In this document: positions 25,607 through 36,379 of the stretch, piece after piece | Numbering within the stretch: the first letter of the stretch is position 1 | Layout of the letters: the number at the start of each line of letters is the position of its first letter | Assembly: GCA_026873275.1 (NCBI GenBank) | Contig: JANTUC010000011.1 | Span: 1,550,001-1,614,000 of the forward strand | Reading direction: 5' to 3' | Length of the DNA stretch: 64,000 nucleotides | Source: Pseudopithomyces maydicus | Taxonomy: Eukaryota > Ascomycota > Dothideomycetes > Pleosporales > Didymosphaeriaceae | Made by a program: the position numbers and the translations under genes | Notes under the pieces: model-generated | Databases searched by the model: none | Seen by the model: only the letters and a program-made list of their open reading frames with translations | Told to the model about the DNA's origin: nothing

Positions 25607-25855
25607 TCAGAACTCGTCTTCGCTGTCCTCTCTTAACAACTCGTCCATCTCAATACCCTCCCAGCCGCCTGTTCCCGCACCACCTTGTAGGCCCCTGCCG
25701 TACGAATTGCCGAAGGACGCGTGCCGCGGATTGAATGTGATGCCGGCGACCCTCGCGCGAAAGTCGTTTCCCAAGCACGACGAGAGCGCCAAGAACACGA
25801 GAAAGAAGATGAACGGAACGCCGAGAAGCAGTACCAGCAGGACGATGACGTTCAT
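25607..25855 (-). CDS. Small single-pass membrane protein
   Basis: 82 residues from the ATG at 25855. One strong hydrophobic segment lies near the N-terminus (VIVLLVLLLGVPFIFFLVFL), followed by a short soluble tail rich in Gly and ending MDELLREDSEDEF. Codons upstream of this ATG are open but not hydrophobic. The acidic C-terminus and tail motif RHASFGNSYGRG suggest a small conserved fungal membrane protein. I cannot name it. It converges on ELP4 with 77 bp between the stops. Confidence 0.55.
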   Translation of the reverse strand: MNVIVLLVLLLGVPFIFFLVFLALSSCLGNDFRARVAGITFNPRHASFGNSYGRGLQGGAGTGGWEGIEMDELLREDSEDEF

Positions 25856-26059
25856 GGTGTACAGGAGCGTGGAATTCGACGTGCAAAGCGGGGAGGAGCG
25901 AAAGTAGAGCGCGTCCACGTGCAAGAAGATCAGATAGCGGAGTTAAGGTGACGTCGGACTTGACGTTTCACCGGCCAACCCCTGTTCAACTGTATAGATA
26001 GATTGGCCTCGCCATTGTCCACCTGGCGCATTCGGCTCCACAACAGCACCGCACCTGCA

Positions 26060-26751
26060 ATGCTCCGCTCAATACGGATACCCCTCAGCGCGCTGGTGCT
26101 CCTCTCCAGCGCGCTCGGCGCCTCTGCGCACGGCGAGCACGCTCAAGGCGACGGCCACCAAATCGTCGTCGCGCCGGATGCCGACTGGGCCACGCGCCAC
26201 ATGGCAGGTACACACACGCCCAATTACCTGCGTATCCCTCCGACGCACTACTAAGCCCACTCACAGAGGAACACCACATCTCCGCCTTCGACGCCGGCAC
26301 CTTCTTCACCCTCCACGACTACGACTCCACGGGGCTCTGGACCACCGTCGACATCCGGCGCACCTACGGCCTCAACGACCCCTCCAGCTCGCACATCTCG
26401 GAAACCAAGAAGCAAATGGTCGTCCAGACGGTCCTCGACATGTTCGACATCAACAAGGACGGCGAGATCTCCTCCGCCGAGTTCTACCAGAAGGACCACG
26501 AGGGCGTCAAGCTGCCGGATTTCGGCATGGGCCCCGGCCACCACGGGGACGACGAGTACGAGTATGAGATTCACCACTGGGAGAAGTATCATAGTGGGGA
26601 CGATGTCAAGGAGGAGGATCTAAATCATCCCGAGGATATTGCGCATTTCAAGATGCATGAGGAGCAGGAGAGGAGGCAGGAGGAGTGGGAGAGGGCGGAA
26701 AAAGCAGGTATCGTGGAGAAGAATATTCCGGCGAAGTTTAGAATTAATTGA
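26060..26751 (+). CDS. Secretory-pathway EF-hand protein (SSP120-like)
   Basis: Calcium-binding lumenal/secreted protein. 210 residues from exons 26060-26207 and 26267-26751, with a 59-nt intron. The signal peptide is LRSIRIPLSALVLLSSALG followed by a His/Gly-rich start. The first EF-like loop (DYDSTGLWTTVD) is poorly conserved. The second, DINKDGEISSAE, is a canonical EF-hand loop with all ligand positions. The C-terminus is strongly acidic and helical (EEQERRQEEWERAEK). Yeast Ssp120 and related nucleobindin-like proteins have this layout. No membrane anchor or HDEL-type retention signal is seen, so the final location is uncertain. Confidence 0.85.
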
Positions 26752-27120
26752 GGGGGAGGGCGGTAAAAGTGGGCGCAAGGCGTATGGGTGGCTTTGATGA
26801 AGAGATGAAGATTAGATGAGAGAGATGTATTTGTTACAAGCGCGATGTAATGACCCGTTTCTGGGGCGTTGGGACGAGGAGCGGCGTTGTAATGGGAGGA
26901 GAACGACACGATGGCTGTGTTGATTGCAGCTCCATGCTACATCGCTACTCTGCCGATCATTTATGGAACTTCAGCATATCAACGCATACCATAACGTACA
27001 CAGGGGCCACCACACCCATACCGCCCTCGTAATCTCATAACCCCGTCGATCCGCTCCTCTGCCTCACCTCCACCCCCTCCAACGCTCAATCCAACAGTCA
27101 ATCAATCACAGCCGACACGA
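26752..27120. other. Convergent 3' flanks, EF-hand gene and TYW2
   Basis: Short spacer between two stop codons that face each other. Nothing else is recognised. Confidence 0.4.
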
Positions 27121-28779
27121 TCACAACCCACTCGTCGGCCCAACCCACACATCAAAAACAACATGCACCACCCCCGGCGCATACGTCTTCACCCTCTCCA
27201 CATGCTCGCACCTGACCTCCGCCTCCAGCCCCAACGTCCGCAATCTCTCCTGCATCCCGCTGACCACCTCCATCTTCCTCTCTTTCACCTCGCCCACCCC
27301 CACATTCTCATGCACATGCGCCCACCCGCCCAGCTCCCTATCCATGACCTCCACCGCCGTCCCCCACGCCCCGCGGGAACTGGGCAGAAAGCCGAGATTC
27401 ACGTGCCGGACGGGGGGACGTATATTCTGCGTTTCAGCGCTGCGAGGGAGGAGGGGGCGTGGATGTTAGATTGGGGGAAGAGGATGAAGTCTGCGGCTTC
27501 GAGTTTCCTTTTCCCACTTTCCTTTTCCTCTTCCTCCTCCTTGTCCTCGTCCTCCCGCTCCTCCCCCAGCGACGCATCCACAACCTCCCCCACCCACCCA
27601 TTCCCCACCCACCCCCTCTCTATCCCCTCAACACTCCACGCATTAATCTCCCACCCCAGCACCTTGCTCACCCCCGCCTTCCGGTACGCAAAAGCAAAGT
27701 ACCCAATCCCCGCATACAGATCCACCGCCGCGCACCCTTTCCCTTTCCCTTTCCCCCCTTCTTTCCCTCCTTGCCCCACAGCTTCCTCCCCCCTTGCCTC
27801 ACGGCCTCCGCCACGCTCGGCATCTTCAATATGCGCGTCTTCTCGCGCAGGTTGCCCCGGCTGAACATGGTGTAAAGCGGGGCCCAGGTCTGGAAAATGC
27901 CGTTTTGTCGCGTGGAAGCCCACAGCGTGGAGGCGAAGTCGGAGGGGGACGGGGAGGCGAGGAGGGAGGGGGTGGGTGGGGGGCCGAAGGGGGCGTGGAG
28001 CGGGGTGAGGTGGGAGGGGGAGCGGAGGATGTTTTCTACTTCTGTGCTTGGGGCTGGGGGTGGGGTTGTGGTGGTTGTGGTGTTCGTATCAGTATCGGTA
28101 TCTGGAGAGGAAGAGGAGGACGTGGTCGTCGTCGTGCCGGAAGTAATCCCCCGCCCCGTACTCGACGGGATCCCCGCATTAACAGCTACGTGCGTGACGC
28201 CCAGCGCGTGCACGACCGCCGGCCAGGGCGTCAAGTTCCGCGCTTTGAGCTCGTCGAGTAGTGCGGTCCAGGGCGGCGATGCGAAGGCGTTGTGAGGCAG
28301 GAGCAGCATGGGGTGGTAGATCGAGTAGGATGTGGGGAATAGGTCGAGGAGCGCGGGGATGGTCGTGTTGATGGAGAGGAAGAGCTCGGGGGGCAGGGTC
28401 TCGAGACCTTTGCGGAGGGCGAGGAGGACGGGGTTGCTGGGTGGGGGGAGGAAGAGGAGGGGGAGGTGTGGTAGGGGGTTATGTGGATGGAGGGTTGGAT
28501 GTCGGTGAGGTTGAGGGCGGCGAGTTCGTTTTCGAGGATTCGGTGGGTTTCTTCATTTTGGGTGGGAGAGGAAGGGGGTTGTGATGCTGGGAGAGGAATA
28601 TTCGTGCATATGCTCAGGCGTGGCTCATCCGTTTCTCCAACATTTGGACTGTGGCGTTCGATTCCCCTCCTCTTATTAAACAACTGCTTTGCTTCCAGGG
28701 CAGTCTTAACGCGCTTGACGTAGCGCTGCGGCACGATGAACTGTGCATAAACCAGGGATGTCGAGCCGGGATCCTCCAT
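27121..28779 (-). CDS. TYW2: tRNA wybutosine-synthesising protein 2 (aminocarboxypropyltransferase)
   Basis: Transfers the 3-amino-3-carboxypropyl group of S-adenosylmethionine to the wyosine intermediate at position 37 of tRNA-Phe (yeast TRM12). Conserved blocks in order: N-terminal VYAQFIVPQRYVKRVKTALE, LLLPHNAF, TPWPAVVHALGVTHVAVNAG, NGIFQTWAPLYTMFSRGN, the SAM-binding motif VDLYAGIGYFAFAYRKAG, then HVNLGFLPSSRGAW and a C-terminal VHVVFDVW. The start is the ATG at 28779. Three frame breaks lie in G/C runs (28443-28463, 27753-27758, 27412-27417). One base added at each gives 554 codons, divisible by three. A low-complexity acidic/Lys insert (about 27500-27570) sits after the SAM domain. It is divergent from the Nudix gene. 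Confidence 0.9.
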
Positions 28780-29021
28780 GCCGTATGCCAATTGGTGTAA
28801 GTTGTTCCGCGTTCTCACAAAAAAAAAGTTTATCCTCGGTATCAGATTATGAGAGTCCTGCAGACTAACTACTAACTACGTACCTACCCCGCCAGAGCAG
28901 AACCCCACCGCCCCCACCTACCTAGCTCGCACGGCCGCCGACGGTGCATCCCACATATGTAGGCTTACGTGCCCCGGCTGTGCGGTGACTCCTCACACAC
29001 CATCCCTCCAGAGCAGGCACA

Positions 29022-30023
29022 ATGTCGTTATCGAATCTGGATCTGATCAACGCCGTAGATGGGTGGGTTTCAATTCCCTTTAACAAGCCCTCTAGAACGT
29101 ATAGCTAACAAGACTAGGTTTCCCTACTACCAAGTCGACCCAGACCTCTACGCAGCAAGCATATCCACCTACTACGAGCTCCGCATCACCTCCCATGACT
29201 ATGCCCTCGGATACATGCTCCCTTCCGTTGCCGAGGTCTTCCGCAACATCCCCCACTGGGAGCTCGACGATGTAGATCGCACCCTCACGCTCACCGAAGG
29301 CAACGATGCTTCCTCGCGATCCGCCGCCGTTGCAACGACACTCGAGGCTCTTCGAAAGACCGGGCACTTCAAGGTGCTGGACAAGTGGCGAAATGAGCTG
29401 TACCCTGTCTACGGGAAGGGGAAGGAGCTGCTGTTCGACGTGGAGCGCAGTGCAAGCCCGCTGTTTGGCGTAGTGACGTATGGTGTGCATTTGACTGCCT
29501 ATGTCAAGGGCGCAGACGGGCAGCTGAAGATCTGGATCCCGAGGAGGGCGCGGACGAAGCAGACGTACGGCGGGATGCTGGACAATGCCGTGGCGGGCGG
29601 GATTGCGTCGGGCGAGGTGGTGTTCGAATCGCTGGTGCGGGAGTGCGCGGAGGAGGCATCGCTGCCGGAGGAGCTGGTGAGGAGCACGGCGAAGACGGTG
29701 GGCTGCATCACGTACTTTTACGTCAGGGACAAGAGTGCAGGGGGGAGACGGGGCTCATGCAACCCGAGGTCGAGTACGTGTACGATCTGGAGCTGCCGGA
29801 AGACGTGGTGCCGAAGCCCGGGGACGACGAGGTCGAGGAGTTCTACCTGTGGACGGTGGACGAGGTCAAGGAGCACTTGGCAAAGGGCGAGTTCAAGCCG
29901 AACTGCGCGGCGGTCATGATCGACTTCTTCATACGGCACGGCATGCTCACGCCGGAGAACGAGAAGGACTTCATCGAGATTGTGGCGCGGCTGCACCGGA
30001 AGTTTGAGTTCCCCACGCTCTGA
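29022..30023 (+). CDS. Nudix hydrolase with DUF4743 N-terminal domain
   Basis: Predicted nucleoside-diphosphate-linked hydrolase of the yeast YJR142W / thiamine-pyrophosphokinase-associated type. About 315 residues. Exon 1 is 29022-29062 (MSLSNLDLINAVDG). The intron at 29063-29117 has donor GTGGGT. Exon 2 starts FPYYQVDPDLY. The DUF4743 region covers about residues 15-140, followed by the Nudix fold with box GEVVFESLVRECAEEA (about residues 178-196, catalytic REXXEE present). The frame breaks at the G6 run 29740-29745. One more G joins YVRDKSAGG to ETGLMQPEVEYVYDLELP, a conserved continuation, and gives 316 codons. Probably intact in the organism. Confidence 0.92.
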
Positions 30024-30189
30024 GGCAGGCAGGGGAGAAGACTTGCATATCTAAGGACGCCTCACACTGGGGTATCCGTGAACCGATGCCAAAACGGGCA
30101 AATATAGACTAGACTGAAGACACCAAATGATACCACTCCACCCTTTTGTTCCTGAACGCCGGCCATGCTGTTTGCGTGTTTTGCGAAAT

Positions 30190-30684
30190 CTAGGCTCTCT
30201 TGACGAGCATGTAGAGGTGCTCGATCTTCAGGCCGGTCAGCTTCCTAAAGGGACCGGACAGGACCAGGAGCAGGCCTCCGAACGACAGGTAGACCTTGCT
30301 GTACCGCGGTTAGTAGGGTTGCACGAAAGCTCGCTGGGGCACGCGTGGTTACCTGACGCCGCTGCTCTCGTCGCCCGTCACCCTGTACACCTTGCCGTGG
30401 CACACGTAGTCGTACATGTCGGCGAGGGTCTGCTGGTCGCCCTTCTGCACATCTCTCCAGCCAGACTTTGCATCGTCCTTGACGCCGTCCAGACGGATGG
30501 TGTTGGCGAGGAGGATGTCCAGGGCCTCGCCGCGCTCGACGGGGAACAGCTCGGTGTTGATGTCGAGGATCAGATCGACGGTGTTGTCCTGGGAGACGCC
30601 CTTGAGGCGAGCGACTCGGTCGTACTTGTCCGAGTTGACATCGTTGATGGTGAAAGTGTCTTCGAAGACCTGTGCGTCGGACAT
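30190..30684 (-). CDS. RPB8: DNA-directed RNA polymerases I, II and III subunit RPABC3
   Basis: Shared small subunit of all three nuclear RNA polymerases, with an OB-like fold. 146 residues, the family's standard length. Exon 1 is 30684-30353 (MSDAQVFEDTFTINDVNSDK) and exon 2 is 30298-30190, ending LTGLKIEHLYMLVKRA. The intron at 30299-30352 (54 nt) has donor GTAACC and a CTAAC branch site. Typical conserved stretches are DLILDINTELFP, YDYVCHGKVYR and YLSFGGLLLVLSGP. There are no frame problems. It is head-to-head with the F-box-like gene over 548 bp. Confidence 0.96.
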
Positions 30685-31232
30685 GGCGGAGGAAATTAAA
30701 AGTAAGCAGCGGTGAACGGTTCCTGGGTAAATGGGAGAGGCGTGTACGAGAGTGGCACTAGGCGGGAGCAGCGGGCGGCGCCAAAGGATGGGATCAAAGC
30801 GGGCGTAGAGAAAAGATGCAGGCAGCGGGCAGCTTCCAAAGAAACGCGCCGGATCATCTGGTTGTTCCGGGCCCGGCCGGCCGCCCCATCCATGTCGCGG
30901 AGCCGCCCCGCGTTTCCAGCAGCTCCTCCAGCTCCCCGTGGCTTTAGGTATCAAGATAGCAAATGCAAGATTCTCTGGTGCTGGCTGCACCCGCCGAAAT
31001 TGTGCCTTCTGCTGCGTGACAGGCCTGTGTGGGCTCTTCCCCCCCGGCTGGCTGGAGCTGCCTGCTGCGCCCTCACACACCCCCCGGGAGCCTCCCAACT
31101 GCTGCTGCTCTCTCTCACCTCCGCTTACCCCCGTCCCTGAATCTAGTACCCGCCCATCTATAAAGCGTCTATCCCCCGCGCCCGGTCTGCCGCACGGGAG
31201 CACCCGTCCACAGCGTCCACGCGACCTTCTCC

Positions 31233-33748
31233 ATGAGCGCGCTGCACGACCTGCTTCGCCTCTACCGCCAGCTCGGCTTCCCGCCCGTCGACATGCCCGC
31301 CTCCTCCCTCGACGGCCTCGACAGCCGCGAGCAGAGCCCCAGCATGCGCGACTTCGACCTCGACCCCTACCGCGACCGGCCCAAGACCAAAGACCAGACC
31401 TCGCCCTTCCTGCAGCTGCCCAACGACCTGTTCAAGTGCGTGCTGGACTACCTCGACCGAGACGCCGCCTGGTCGCTCAAGCGCGTGTGCAAGGGCATGT
31501 CAGCCTCGGAGGCTGTCGACGACCTGCTGTACCGCTACCCGCTGCAGCTGCACGATGTGAGGGACATCCGCCTCGGCGACTGGAAGTACCGACCCATGGG
31601 GCAGGCGCGCTGGAACGCCTTCAGGCAGACCATCAACGACGCGAATCGACACCGTGTGCAGAAGCTGGCCATGAGCCACTGGTCCAGCATCCAGGATTTC
31701 AAGTGGATAGAAGAGAACCTGCCCTCGCTCACCTGTCTAGATCTCTCCGCCATCAAGGACTTTGTATGGACGCCTGAGGAAACCTGGACGTGGAGGACAC
31801 TGGCCGACGAGTGCCCCACGCTGTTTGCGCGCATCGAAGAACTCGAGGTGTCTAACTGGGCTGACTATACAGCTCATTCGCGCATCGAGTATAGCTATGC
31901 GTATAACGATTACCGCTTCAAGCAACAGTTTCGCTTGTCCCGGCGGCGAGGCGGAAGCGGATCTGTTGCGCGAACAATCTTTCCGCTCTGCAAGAAGCTG
32001 AAGACTTTGGTAAGCCTGTTGTCCCACTACCATACCATGTCCACATTCATACATGGATCGAGCCATTAGGACTATTTTGCTAATTGTGCAGGCCATTCGA
32101 GAGCGGTATTCGGGATTCCACACCTGGAATGAATGGGAGGTCCACCAACGCGTGTGCTGCCTCATTGACGGTATAAAGAACAATTGCCCACCGAGCTTGA
32201 ATAGACTGCGTGTCCACGATTATGGTGTGTTGATCCCCGTTCTCACTCGAACCGTGTACCAACCAGACGCAGCACCCTACCGCTCGCTCTTCTCCACCGA
32301 TGCATCTACATGGTCCAACATTAAAGATGTCGAGATCGGCCTCTACTCATGGATGGAAGATCGCCGAGACCGAGAGGTGATAGGCCCCATCCCCTATCGA
32401 ATTACTCATGGACATCACCATCGTGAAGAAGAAGAAGCATTCGACGATAAGACATACGACAATTGCAAACGAAATCATATAGACTTGGGTGAGTTCGCAA
32501 CGATCAATGGTAACATAGCATATCATACTGATTAGGTATCCTACAGGCAACAACGTAGTCCAAGGAGCTGGTGCATCTTTCGAGGATCTTCTCAAAAGCC
32601 TGCACAGCATTACCCAAAAGTATCCCTCGGTGAATATTCAACCCATCGATGGACTACGAGACATCACACTTCATCCCTTCCATTTAGTCAATGTAAATCA
32701 GCGACGCCATCATGGAAATGCACAACAAAACACGCAGCCACCGCCCGACCCCGTTGCTAATCATGACATACAGGAAGCGTTACGCTGGCTGGCCGAATCC
32801 TGCGGCTGGCGGCCCATTCTTGCCTGGGACAGCATGATGTGCGACGTGTTCCCGGCCAATCTAGAGCCCAGCCGATCCTTCCTCCCCAAAGAGGAGGTCC
32901 TCTCGCGCATCAGGACTATGGTCTCCACGCTACGATCCCTTGATATTCCAATCCGCATCTCCATTGGCGATCGTGCAAACACATGCCCTGCTTCAGGTCT
33001 GGACGGCTCACTCTACTTTGGGGACTACAAGACATTCGTGGGCGAAGGTGACAACAAGCATGAGCTTCTCGCACCAACACAGGCTTCTTTCAACCTGGCA
33101 GGAATTGCACACATGGTTGATGAACTTACGATTCAGTACCCTGGTGATGTACCCGGTGTACGTGGATGGATGAACTCGTCGCAATCTCACTCTGAAGCAG
33201 AGAAAGCGCTCATCGCCCGCGAATATAAGGGCTGGCGCCGTTTCTGGGAGCGCTACGCTCGCTCTTTCACGAATCTGAAGAAGATCACTGCTAACGTGCC
33301 CGTCGGTATATACAACGACTGGGGCAAGTGCGAAGGCTTCCGGGAGCTGCTTACCGACAAGCGCTGGCAGATGCTAGATGTTGAAGAGAATGGTGGAGAC
33401 TTTGGCTTCTTTGGGAGTTACTTCCCTTTCTCAAGCCTGAAATACAACTTTGCACGCCGCCGGTCACGGATGAAATTTGTCCAGCGCGTGTTCTTTCGCC
33501 AGGATGCGATGCCCCTCCAGATTTCTCCACGACATCCTTCTCTGTCGATCCAGGAACGCGAGAAGCGGGAGATCACGGACGAGGAGATTGCAAAGTCTTC
33601 CGGCTTCATGCAACACCGGTTTTGGCCCGTGCAGCAGGCGAAGAAGGAAAAGGATGTGGGCGAGAAGCGAAGGACGAGCGATACGGATGGAGGGGTCGAC
33701 GGGGCGGAGAATGGCGAGCCGGCCAAAAAGAAAGCGAAGACCGATTGA
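31233..33748 (+). CDS. F-box-like protein
   Basis: 791 residues from three exons, 31233-32009, 32092-32488 and 32547-33748. The introns are 82 nt (GTAAGC donor) and 58 nt (GTGAGT donor). An F-box-like segment at about residues 58-95 (LQLPNDLFKCVLDYLDRDAA) suggests a substrate-recognition subunit of an SCF ubiquitin ligase. The rest (leucine-patterned stretches such as LPSLTCLDLSAIKDFVW) has the feel of the LRR-like or solenoid regions of fungal F-box proteins, but no regular repeat is obvious. The C-terminus is disordered and lysine-rich (AKKKAKTD), a possible nuclear signal. No substrate can be inferred. Confidence 0.85.
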
Positions 33749-34113
33749 CTAGCCGAGAGCTGGGCTGAGGAGAGATTGGAGCTTGCGCTGGAAATGCTAG
33801 AGGACGATATGGTTGTTTATCGTTAATAACCTCTACTACGATATGATTTGCGGTTCGGAGGGCATCTTTTGATGTTTCCACCTCCAATGTTCGGGGCCAA
33901 AATAATTTCAGGGCGGAGACATTCATCTGTCGATATCTGGGCACATGTGTATGAATAGGGCGAGGTTTTTAGAGTGCCGATCATGGATATTGCGGCACAG
34001 CAATGGAGCGCCTGCTATAGGCAGTAATTATCAAACCACCACATCTCTTTATCCTGCAACTCGAAACGTTTACATTAATCATCCAACAGTCAGCTATATC
34101 GTGTACATCCCAT
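33749..34113. other. Convergent 3' flanks, F-box gene and MFS gene
   Basis: AT-rich spacer between facing stop codons. No further gene is seen. Confidence 0.4.
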
Positions 34114-36023
34114 CTAGTGCGTCACCTCCTCCCTAAACACCCTCCTCGCAAAAAACCTCCTCACCCACAACCCACTCACATACGCCGGTACTAACAATGC
34201 CGCCAACACCCCCGTCACTATCGCAAACACATTCATCGCCCCATTATACCCCAGCGCCTCAATCGCCGGCACAGTACTATAACTCAGCCCGAACGAAATG
34301 AACCCCCGCCCCGCACATATCACCAGCAGCAACGGCCCAGCCTTCCGCGGGAAACTATCAACGCAGTACGCAATGCTGATCACATTGCACCCGATAAACG
34401 CAAAATACCCCAGGTGGTACGGCCCCACGATGGCCATCCACCCCCACCCCCGTCCGCATCCGCAGCGCCCCGCCCGTATATCACCGCGGACACGATCCCG
34501 CAGACGAACGGAAATACCAAGGGGAGCAGCCGGTACTCGCAAAGGAAGACGCCGCCCCGCCACCGACTCATCGCTTTCACGAGGTAATCCGCGCCGTAGC
34601 CCAGCAGCGGGATGAGGATGGCGCAGTCGGCGACTTGCACCAGCTGCACGTAGCCCAGCATGATGCTCGTGAAGCGGTGCGGGGGCGCCATCAGGATCTG
34701 CGCAAAGGTGGAGGTCTGGTAGATGTACAGGCCCAGAAACGTCCCGTTGAGCAGGAGCAGCCAGAAGATGTGCGGGATGAGCAGGCATTGGAAGGTTTCG
34801 ACGTAGAAGGTTAGCGTGGCGCGCCAGTTGGGGCGGAAGTGGAAGATGCGCAGGGAGTGCCGCCAGGTGCGGGGGCCGAAGACGTCTGGTTGGAGGACGT
34901 GGTTTTGGCGCGTGGTTACTTGGTAGAGGATGGGGGAGGGGGCTTCGGGGGAGGAGGGCGACGGTGGGGGTTGCGGGAAGACGGTGCCGGTGGAGGTGAG
35001 GTGGAGGTGGACGAGGCCGTCTGGGAGGGGGGTGTTAGTTTGGTTGGTGGACGTTGGAGAAAGACGGAGAGGAGAGATCAAGAGGGTGTGCGGTGCGAAA
35101 AGCCCGTATACATCCCTCGCAGAGCGAAGAAAAGGGGCCAGTGAAAAGAAAGCAACCAAAACTCACCATCCGCATCACTCGGCCGGTCAAACCTCGTCTC
35201 CACAAGGAAGAAAAACGACAGAATCAGCGTAACCCCAATCACGATCGCCAACACCCCATACCACCACGCCAGCCCCCACGCCGGAACCATGGCCGTAGTC
35301 GCCACAAACATGACCGCCGTCCCCACCGTCTGCACCCCCACAAACCACGCAATCTTCGCGCTCCGCTCATGCAGGAAATGTATCTCCTCCACAATCAACG
35401 GCGCCAACGCCTCGCTCTGCCCCGCCGCCATGCTCAGCACGTCCCGCCCAGCGATGTGGCTGCTCAGCGTCTTCGCGTTCGCGCACCATATGCTCGACGC
35501 GAGGAGCAGCGCGAGGGACGCGAGGAACACGGGGCGCCGCCCGATGGCCACGGATAGCGGCATGCTGAGGAGGTTGCCCAATGCCATGAAGAGCGCCGGG
35601 TACGTCATCAGGTCGGTGACTCGCGTCGCTTCGGAGGGGGTACAGCTTCATCACTTCGGGCATCACGGCGCCCAGGCCGGAGGTACCTAGGACGGCGAAG
35701 GCGGAGTAGATGCCGACGAGGAGGATGATGAGGTATTTGTGCCATGGAGGGAGGTTGAGGGGGTCTGGACGTCAACGTTAGTGAGTTGGTGGTTTGGAGG
35801 GGGTTCTGGAGAAAGGAGAAGGAGATGGTGTGTTTCTGTTTCTATGCATATGTGTATGGGTGTGTATGTATACACATACCTTTAGGATCAGGACTAGGCG
35901 TTGGAATCAAGACGACAGCACCGTCCGTAAACAAATTGACACCCCCGTTGGGCGTCGCAGCAGGATCACCCCCTTCTTCTCCATGCCTACATTCTCGATA
36001 ATGCTCACGTCCGACTTGTCCAT
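34114..36023 (-). CDS. MFS transporter, DHA1-like
   Basis: Membrane drug/proton antiporter-like permease of about 550 residues. Exons are 36023-35880, 35764-35167 and 35020-34114, with introns of 115 and 146 nt. The cytosolic N-terminus ends DPLNLPPWHKY, a typical lead-in to the first helix of fungal DHA1 permeases. Helices follow (YLIILLVGIYSAFAVLGTSG), then the loop GRRPVF between helices 2 and 3. A long polar central loop and six further helices end at VSGLWVRRFFARRVF. Four bases appear to be missing in G/C runs: one in 35969-35973, two in 35636-35640 and one in the C runs at 34441-34451. Adding them gives 551 codons. Substrate is unknown. It is divergent from a Zn2Cys6 regulator, a common arrangement for a regulated transporter. 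Confidence 0.88.
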
Positions 36024-36379
36024 GTTGCTCCGCGATGATGTGGTGGAAGCACACAGCGCGGATCACCCCATACATGTACATACATACATAGTAATACCCC
36101 CTCGGCAAGTGGAGGACCGCTCTACATACATACATCCCTTCCCCAGATTCCAGCCCCATACCGCCATCCCGCGCCCCGCTAAATCCCCGCATCGCCCTAG
36201 GCTTATCCATACCGAGGTTGGTACGTGTCTCCGGTTCGCACCTCACTACATACATATAGCTCGGTTCGCGCCGGTTCGACCCCAGCCCAGCCCAGCCCAG
36301 CACCAACCACACACAACTCCCTCGCTTGTCTTGCTTCCATGTTCATCGGTTCGGCAAACATCCACACATACCGCACCTC
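36024..36379. promoter_or_regulatory. Divergent promoter, MFS transporter / Zn2Cys6 regulator
   Basis: 356 bp between two start codons that face away from each other. Contains short ACAT repeats (ACATACATACATA at about 36078-36090 and again near 36123), a (CCCAG)n run at about 36280-36302, and three GGTTCG boxes. These are the places to look for a regulator binding site. Confidence 0.45.
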
